From positions 1 through 9,668 of the forward strand of contig PXTQ01000034.1 of NCBI GenBank assembly GCA_003022505.1: a DNA stretch of 9,668 nt, written 5' to 3'. Shown piece after piece: positions 6,138-9,668 of this stretch. How positions within the stretch are numbered: position 1 is the stretch's first letter; each line of letters opens with the position of its first letter. The stretch is from Bacteroidetes bacterium QS_8_64_10 (GTDB lineage Bacteria; Bacteroidota; Rhodothermia; Rhodothermales; Salinibacteraceae). The translations under genes were made by a program, and so were the position numbers. The notes under the pieces are model-generated. The model made no database searches. It worked only from the letters and a program-made list of their open reading frames with translations, and was not told the origin of the DNA.

Positions 6138-6712
6138 CGCAGACCGGAGTACAGCAGGCTCACGGCCCCGATCTTGAGCAGGTCGATGCTGACGAAGCGC
6201 CACCAGCCCTTGTCGATGGATTCGAGCCAGGTGGCGTGGCCCGCCGTGTAGTGTAGCACCGCGACGCCGCAGCTAAACATCAGCACGGAGCCGCCCAGCG
6301 TGGCGAGGGCGCTCCCGGAGAGGCTGTTCCAGCGCTCCGACAGCTTGCCGATCACCGCTGCCGCCAGCGGGAAGCCCCACAGGTAGCCCGCCGACGCCGC
6401 GCCCAGAAGATAGCTTGCGCCGCCGTCGCCGCCGGAATAGACGGGCAGAAACAGGCCCAGCGTCAGGTACAGCGCCTGCGCCAGGAGGCCGTTGCGCCAG
6501 CCCAGGAACAGGCCGCTGCCGTAGACCGCCATCGTTTGAAGCGTGATGGGGACCTCCCACAAGAAAAGGCGCACCTCGAACTGCGCGCCAAGAGCCGTAA
6601 GTAGCGCGAAGCCCGTTACGCCGAGCGCCTGCGCGAACGCCGAGGCTTGGTCGCCTCGGAGCGTGTCTACCGGTGCAGCGTGAGAAGATTGAAGCGAGAG
6701 GACGGCAGGCAT
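6122..6712 (-). CDS. bioY: Biotin transporter S component BioY
   Basis: A 196-residue integral membrane protein, the biotin-binding subunit of an ECF-type vitamin importer. Family blocks in order are VPITLQTMAVYGSGLFLG (54-71), an LYLTLGLFLPVYSGG stretch (81-95), the ligand-site loop GGDGGASYLLGAASAGYLWGFPLAA (94-118), and a C-terminal SIDLLKIGAVSLL (175-187) matching the usual GDLIK helix. Six hydrophobic segments can be drawn. The start is ATG 6710-6712, which gives the family's usual length; a TTG at 6796 would add a basic, non-homologous 28 residues. No Shine-Dalgarno site is seen. No bioM/bioN energising genes are present, so it would use a shared ECF module elsewhere or work alone, as proposed for some solitary BioY proteins. 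It lies 80 bases downstream of the hydrolase gene and is probably co-transcribed with it. Confidence 0.94.
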   Translation of the reverse strand: MPAVLSLQSSHAAPVDTLRGDQASAFAQALGVTGFALLTALGAQFEVRLFLWEVPITLQTMAVYGSGLFLGWRNGLLAQALYLTLGLFLPVYSGGDGGASYLLGAASAGYLWGFPLAAAVIGKLSERWNSLSGSALATLGGSVLMFSCGVAVLHYTAGHATWLESIDKGWWRFVSIDLLKIGAVSLLYSGLRQVRF

Positions 6713-6792
6713 GGCGGGTTGCAGGTGGGCTGGTTTGTTAGCTCGTCGGTTGGCGGTCCGTTTTACGTGATCGGTGCGCCTCGTGCGCACAA

Positions 6793-7602
6793 TCAACGAA
6801 GCGCGGCGGAGAAGTTCCAGTCGTGCGCCGCTGCCTCACCCGCTGTCAGGAAATCCATCACCGTCCCCGCAAACGCCTGCGGCTCGTCGGCGTGGAGCCA
6901 GTGCCCCGCACCCTCGACGGTCACAATCTCGGCTTGCGGAAAGAGCGCGCGGATGTCATCTTCATCGTCGCCCATGACGTAGCCGCTCTGCTCGCCGCGC
7001 ACGAACAGCGCCGGACCCTCGAACGGCGTATCGCTCTCGACGGCAGCGTTGACGTTCTCGTAGCTCGCGGAGATGGCGTCCAGATTCATCTTCCATGAGT
7101 AGCCGCCCTCGCTGTCGTAGTCCAGGTTTTTGAGCAAGAACTGTCGCACGGGCTTGCTCGGGATGCGCTCGGCGAGGGCCTCGTCGATGCTGTCGCGTTC
7201 GTCGTGCCGCGCGAGGTCGAGGTCCGCGAGCGCGTTCAGGATCTCGCGGTGGTGCGGCGGATAGGCGCGCGGGGCCATGTCCGCCACCACGAGGCGATCT
7301 ACGCGCTCCGGGAACCGAAGCGCTGCGTGCATCGCCGTCTTGCCCCCCATCGAGTGGCCCAGCAGGTGCGCCGGCGGCAGGTCCTCGCGCTCGATGAGGT
7401 CGCGCACGTCCTCGGCCATCGCCGCGTAGCCGAAGCGCTCGCTGTGCGGGGAGCGCCCGTGGTTGCGCTGATCGACGGCATACACCTGAAAGTGCTCGCT
7501 GAAGCGCTTTTGGCTGAGCGTGTGCCAGTTGCCGCTCGCCCCCAGCAAGCCGTGCAGGATGAGCAGCGGCGGGTCGCCGTATTTCTTGAAATGAAGCTCC
7601 AT
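6793..7602 (-). CDS. Alpha/beta-fold hydrolase, YbfF-like esterase
   Basis: A 269-residue cytosolic serine hydrolase. The oxyanion-hole motif LHGLLGASGNW is at 16-26, and VDQRNHGRSPHS at 43-54 is characteristic of the YbfF/ABHD11 branch. The nucleophile elbow is GHSMGGK (Ser84), followed by VVADMAPRAYPPHH (105-118), with the catalytic histidine in GAGHWLHAD (His234). The acid is likely Asp108 or an aspartate near 212-216. The ATG at 7600-7602 is preceded by AAGGTGA (7609-7615) six bases away. It lies upstream of bioY in the same direction. YbfF-type enzymes cleave short acyl esters, and the physiological substrate is unclear. The context allows, but does not show, a link to biotin synthesis such as BioH-like pimeloyl-ester cleavage. 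Confidence 0.92.
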   Translation of the reverse strand: MELHFKKYGDPPLLILHGLLGASGNWHTLSQKRFSEHFQVYAVDQRNHGRSPHSERFGYAAMAEDVRDLIEREDLPPAHLLGHSMGGKTAMHAALRFPERVDRLVVADMAPRAYPPHHREILNALADLDLARHDERDSIDEALAERIPSKPVRQFLLKNLDYDSEGGYSWKMNLDAISASYENVNAAVESDTPFEGPALFVRGEQSGYVMGDDEDDIRALFPQAEIVTVEGAGHWLHADEPQAFAGTVMDFLTAGEAAAHDWNFSAALR

Positions 7603-7907
7603 GAACCGTCACCTTGTTTGGCGCGTTGCTCTGTAACCGACCGTGATCTTGTGAACGCGCGGGCGCTGCTTTGTTCGAGGCGCGTGATGCGTATTGCGTA
7701 AAACGTGAAGTTGCTTGTTGGGCACGTTTGGGAACAGCACCCTTACGTTTTACACAATACGCGCACTATGCTTTCGGCATCTCTGAACCAGCGGGGAAAG
7801 TGCAAGCAAGGTCGAGCATCTGCCGAACGAACGTCGATACAAAGCCAAACAAACGGATTCCGCAGCAAATAAACGCTGATAGCTCAAAGCTGCAAAATTG
7901 CAGTAAA
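7603..7907. other. Divergent spacer between hydrolase and epimerase genes
   Basis: This 305-base spacer must hold the promoters of both divergent genes, but no convincing -10/-35 pair could be picked out. It contains the inverted pair of heptamer repeats at 7682-7765. It also has an AT-richer tract at 7850-7907 that includes a 14-base dyad CTGCAA-AA-TTGCAG (7890-7903) just before the epimerase, and the beginning of the heptamer array that enters that gene. The dyad could be an operator or simply part of the repeat. A plus-strand frame is open from 7671 but reads through noncoding repeat with no family similarity. Confidence 0.55.
7682..7765. repeat. Two heptamer arrays in inverted orientation (17/18 arms)
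   Basis: Left array: GCGTGAT, GCGTATT, GCGTAAA, ACGTGAA (7682-7709). Right array: ACGTTTT, ACACAAT, ACGCGCA (7745-7765). Bases 7689-7706 and 7745-7762 are reverse complements at 17 of 18 positions, with a 38-base centre, so the segment could form a cruciform or an RNA hairpin. The right array has the same sense and CCCTT lead-in as the array at 1664-1691. Confidence 0.7.
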
Positions 7908-7937
7908 TTGAAAATCGAAAATCGGAACTCGAAAATC
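7903..7937. repeat. Heptamer array GAAAATC running into the epimerase gene
   Basis: Five 7-base steps: GTAAATT, GAAAATC, GAAAATC, GGAACTC, GAAAATC (7903-7937). The array encodes the first eight or nine residues of the epimerase as annotated (KIENRNSKI) and stops exactly where the conserved nucleotide-binding strand AFVTGG begins. Confidence 0.7.
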
Positions 7938-8924
7938 GCCTTCGTCACCGGCGGCACCGGCTTCATCGGCAGCCACCTCGTAGAAGCGCTGCTCGCGCAA
8001 GGCTACGAGGAGGTGCGTTGCCTCGTGCGTTCTAAACAAAAATGGCTGGAAGGGCTGGAGATCGAAGAAATACGCGGCGACCTGTCGGAGCCGGAAGTGC
8101 TGTGGGAAGCCGTGAGCGGCGTCGATTACGTCTATCACATCGCCGGCGTCACGCGCGCGAAGGACGACGCCGCCTTCGACCGCGCGAACGTCAACGCCAC
8201 GCTCAACCTGCTGGGCGCGATCCGGCACGCCAACCCCGGCGTAGAGCGCGTCGTCGTTACAAGCAGCCTCGCCGCCGTGGGTCGCTGCGAGTGCCGCATC
8301 GCCGACGAGAGCGCGCCGCTTCGCCCGGTCAGCCGCTACGGGAAGAGCAAGGCGAAGATGGAGCAGGCGATCTCCAACCCGCACGAGATGCAGCAGTCGT
8401 TCATGGAGGCCCTGCCCATCACGGTGGTGCGCCCGCCCGCCGTCTACGGCCCGCGCGACCGCGACATCCTGACGTTCTTTCAGTCTGTGAACCGGCGCGT
8501 GTGCCCCATCGTGAGCGGCGGCGGGCCGCTGAGTCTGGTGTATGCCGAGGACCTGGCGCGCGGCATGATCCGGGCCGCTGAATCCGACGAAGCCGAAGGC
8601 GAGACGTATTTCCTGGGCAGCGAGCGTGCGTATGACTGGCACGATGTAAAAGACGCCGCCACCGATGCGCTGGGCCACGGCGCGCTCGCGGTGCCGGTGC
8701 CGCCTGTCCTGGTGAGCGCCGCCGGCGCGGCGAGCGAGGCGTGGGGCGCGCTCACGGGCACCTACCCGCCGCTCAACCGCGAGAAGGCGCGCGAGATCCG
8801 CCACGCCGCGACCGCCTGCTCATCCGAAAAGGCCGAGCGCGATTTCGGCTACGCGCCGCAGACGTCACTCGAAGACGGCGTCGCGGAGACAATCCGGTGG
8901 TACCGCGAGCACGGATGGTTGTAG
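7908..8924 (+). CDS. NAD-dependent epimerase/dehydratase (extended SDR)
   Basis: A 338-residue Rossmann-fold oxidoreductase of the extended short-chain dehydrogenase family, acting on a nucleotide sugar, a steroid-like or another small hydroxylated substrate; the family alone does not fix this. Visible features (numbered from TTG 7908) are the NAD-binding TGGTGFIGSHL at 14-24, the acidic GDL at 57-59, HIAGVTR at 77-83, VVTSSLAAVG at 116-125 supplying the catalytic Ser, YGKSK with Tyr144 and Lys148, and VVRPPAVYGPRD further on. The start is uncertain. No ATG lies near the conserved N terminus, and TTG 7908-7910 gives a sensible nine-residue lead. GTG 7800-7802 or TTG 7671 would add repeat-derived sequence. 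No Shine-Dalgarno site is visible. The gene is divergent from the hydrolase, and its TAG stop merges with the next tandem repeat. Confidence 0.92.
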   Translation: MKIENRNSKIAFVTGGTGFIGSHLVEALLAQGYEEVRCLVRSKQKWLEGLEIEEIRGDLSEPEVLWEAVSGVDYVYHIAGVTRAKDDAAFDRANVNATLNLLGAIRHANPGVERVVVTSSLAAVGRCECRIADESAPLRPVSRYGKSKAKMEQAISNPHEMQQSFMEALPITVVRPPAVYGPRDRDILTFFQSVNRRVCPIVSGGGPLSLVYAEDLARGMIRAAESDEAEGETYFLGSERAYDWHDVKDAATDALGHGALAVPVPPVLVSAAGAASEAWGALTGTYPPLNREKAREIRHAATACSSEKAERDFGYAPQTSLEDGVAETIRWYREHGWL

Positions 8925-8974
8925 CGTTGGGGCGTTATTGCGTTGCGCGTTGTCGCGTTGAGGCGTCTCGCGTT
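8924..8974. repeat. GCGTT tandem repeat with 8-8-7 spacing
   Basis: GCGTT occurs at 8924, 8932, 8940, 8947, 8955 and 8970, with GCGTC at 8963. The steps are 8, 8, 7, 8, 8, 7. The first unit starts at the G of the epimerase stop codon TAG. The array is noncoding, in the downstream spacer. Confidence 0.65.
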
Positions 8975-8978
8975 GGCG

Positions 8979-9230
8979 CACGTCCGTCATCACGTCTTTC
9001 AGGTCTATTACGTCGACAACGGAGGTCCTCCCGCAACCTGGTATCCAGATCAAGGGGACTTCTACTTCAACAGCTATTCTGGGGATGACGTCGTCCTCAT
9101 CGACCTGAAGTGGAATAATGCCGGCGACTTCAGTACGGACTATCCGGTCGTCGAAATCGACTTCGGGATCTATAAGGAGGATTCACGGCTCTCTTCCGGA
9201 CCTGCGAATCGGCGGCCAAGAGCGAACTGA
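8979..9230 (+). pseudogene. Orphan coding-like segment, possible gene remnant
   Basis: One plus-strand frame is open here and, from about 9000 to 9183, reads like real protein: aromatic and acidic residues alternate with beta-prone stretches (QVYYVDNGGPPATWYPDQGD, then FYFNSYSGDDVVLIDLKW, then YPVVEIDFGIYKED). It has no credible start: upstream the frame passes into the GCGTT repeat, with only TTG codons. After 9183 the residues look random until TGA 9228-9230. The base composition is less GC-rich than the neighbouring genes. The segment could be a fragment of an exported beta-sandwich protein left by deletion, or a short real gene with an unusual start. No family was recognised. Confidence 0.3.
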
Positions 9231-9412
9231 GTCGTGGAATCTGTAAACCTAAATCGACGTGAGCACAGCCGTCTGAAGCATAGCGGCCCACGTACCGTTG
9301 GCGGTCCGTTTCCTTCCAGGAGTCGGACCGAGGCCTGTAAACACAGTTGCCCGCTCCAGTGTGTCTGGAGCAGGCAACTGTTTTCCCATCGGTGTGAGCA
9401 CAGTCCGTGGAG
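9231..9412. other. Structured spacer with two hairpins and a 10-base direct repeat
   Basis: No gene was found. CGGTCCG (9302-9308) pairs with CGGACCG (9324-9330). A much stronger hairpin follows at 9343-9381. GTGAGCACAG occurs at 9259-9268 and again at 9394-9403, flanking both hairpins with 125 bases between, and CTGTAAAC occurs at 9241 and 9335. The segment could be a small structured RNA, a decayed insertion flanked by a duplication, or simply the terminator region of the gene to the right. Confidence 0.4.
9343..9381 (-). terminator. Strong 17-bp hairpin, probable terminator of the membrane protein gene
   Basis: ACAGTTGCCCGCTCCAG (9343-9359) and 9365-9381 pair over 17 positions with one C-A mismatch (9352/9372) and a TGTGT loop. 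It lies 31 bases beyond the stop codon of the minus-strand membrane gene. The U tracts are weak on both sides (GTTTAC on minus, TTTT on plus), so a bidirectional or Rho-aided terminator is possible. Confidence 0.6.
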
Positions 9413-9668
9413 TCAATCCCCCGCTTTCCAGGCATAGATTCCGAGGCCAACTTGGAGTCCAGCGATGAGACTCATTGTGAGAAGCGTCGCTTCGTCCTCC
9501 GGCATGTGGGCGAGGATGTTTCCTTCCCCAAAGGAATATACTTCGTCGGTGAAGGGCGCATAGCACGCAAAATGATACACCAGGAGTGCTGCAGTGGGAA
9601 AAGCCGTTGCCCCCCACAGGCGAACCGTGCCTGCGACGCAAGACAATACGTACAGTCCGAGAATCGAA
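9413..9668 (-). CDS. Membrane protein of unknown family, 5' end outside window
   Basis: The last 84 residues of a protein whose frame stays open to the right edge, so the gene is partial; a TTG at 9644-9646 is inside the frame and need not be the start. Hydrophobic stretches cover roughly the first 40 visible residues (SILGLYVLSCVAGTV, then WGATAFPTAALLVYHFACYA) and the C terminus (ATLLTMSLIAGLQVGLGIYAW). They flank a polar loop of about 25 residues with acidic positions (FTDEVYSFGEGNILAHMPEDE). At least three membrane segments are likely, and the protein ends shortly after the last one. The family was not recognised. The stop TGA (9413-9415) is followed by the strong hairpin at 9343-9381. 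Confidence 0.65.
   Translation of the reverse strand, partial: SILGLYVLSCVAGTVRLWGATAFPTAALLVYHFACYAPFTDEVYSFGEGNILAHMPEDEATLLTMSLIAGLQVGLGIYAWKAGD

Noticed and set aside
6713..6796. 28-residue N-terminal extension of BioY from TTG 6796
   Set aside because: The extension is basic and unlike BioY proteins; ATG 6712 gives the normal family length.
7671..7907. Epimerase start at TTG 7671
   Set aside because: It would translate the inverted heptamer repeats and an AT-rich spacer as 79 extra residues with no family similarity.
1664..7937. Heptamer arrays as CRISPR-like repeats
   Set aside because: Units are only seven bases, adjacent and without spacers; no cas genes are present.
9174..9180. 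AAGGAGG as a ribosome-binding site for a gene starting near 9190
   Set aside because: No start codon and open frame follow; the bases are Lys-Glu-Asp codons of the coding-like segment.
6749..9311. 15-base repeat GTTGGCGGTCCGTTT at 6749-6763 and 9297-9311
   Set aside because: One match of this length is possible by chance or as shared spacer vocabulary in 9.7 kb; the flanks do not match.

Overview
The window looks like chromosomal DNA from a high-GC bacterium. The best guess is a Rhodothermota/Bacteroidota-type lineage (Salinibacter/Rhodothermus relatives). The reasons are the mix of gene families, the scarcity of Shine-Dalgarno sites before most starts, and spacers filled with degenerate short tandem repeats. 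This is inferred from protein flavour, not from a database search.

Layout. Bases 1-165 are the right end of an IS200/IS605-type transposon on the + strand. This includes the 3' scaffold of a TnpB-type omega RNA, whose guide would be read from base 166 onward. The element abuts the 3' end of mgtE (162-1565, minus strand), and its terminal TCAA forms the mgtE stop codon. Six more genes follow on the minus strand: rsmA/ksgA (1761-2558), a Uma2-family PD-(D/E)XK protein (2652-3215), a von Willebrand A domain protein (3422-4531), a secreted TPR protein (4719-5942), bioY (6122-6712) and a YbfF-like alpha/beta hydrolase (6793-7602). After a 305-base divergent spacer comes an NAD-dependent epimerase/dehydratase on the plus strand (7908-8924). 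The 488 bases from 8925 to 9412 hold no secure gene: they contain a tandem repeat, a coding-like remnant and two hairpins. A membrane protein on the minus strand (9413-9668) runs off the right edge.

How the genes relate. This is mostly a string of unrelated housekeeping and accessory genes (Mg2+ uptake, rRNA methylation, biotin uptake), not one pathway. The genes are co-directional from 7602 down to 162, but spacers of about 80-200 bases loaded with repeats argue against one tight operon. The hydrolase-bioY pair (80-base gap) is the most plausible transcription unit.

The most unusual signal lies between the genes. At least six spacers each carry their own degenerate tandem repeat with a period of about 7 (sometimes 8) bases, and several run exactly into start or stop codons. 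Two further spacers carry longer inverted repeats that look like dispersed palindromic or MITE-like elements. The transposon end with its implied guide against mgtE is the other highlight. No CRISPR array, tRNA, rRNA or complete new defence system was found.
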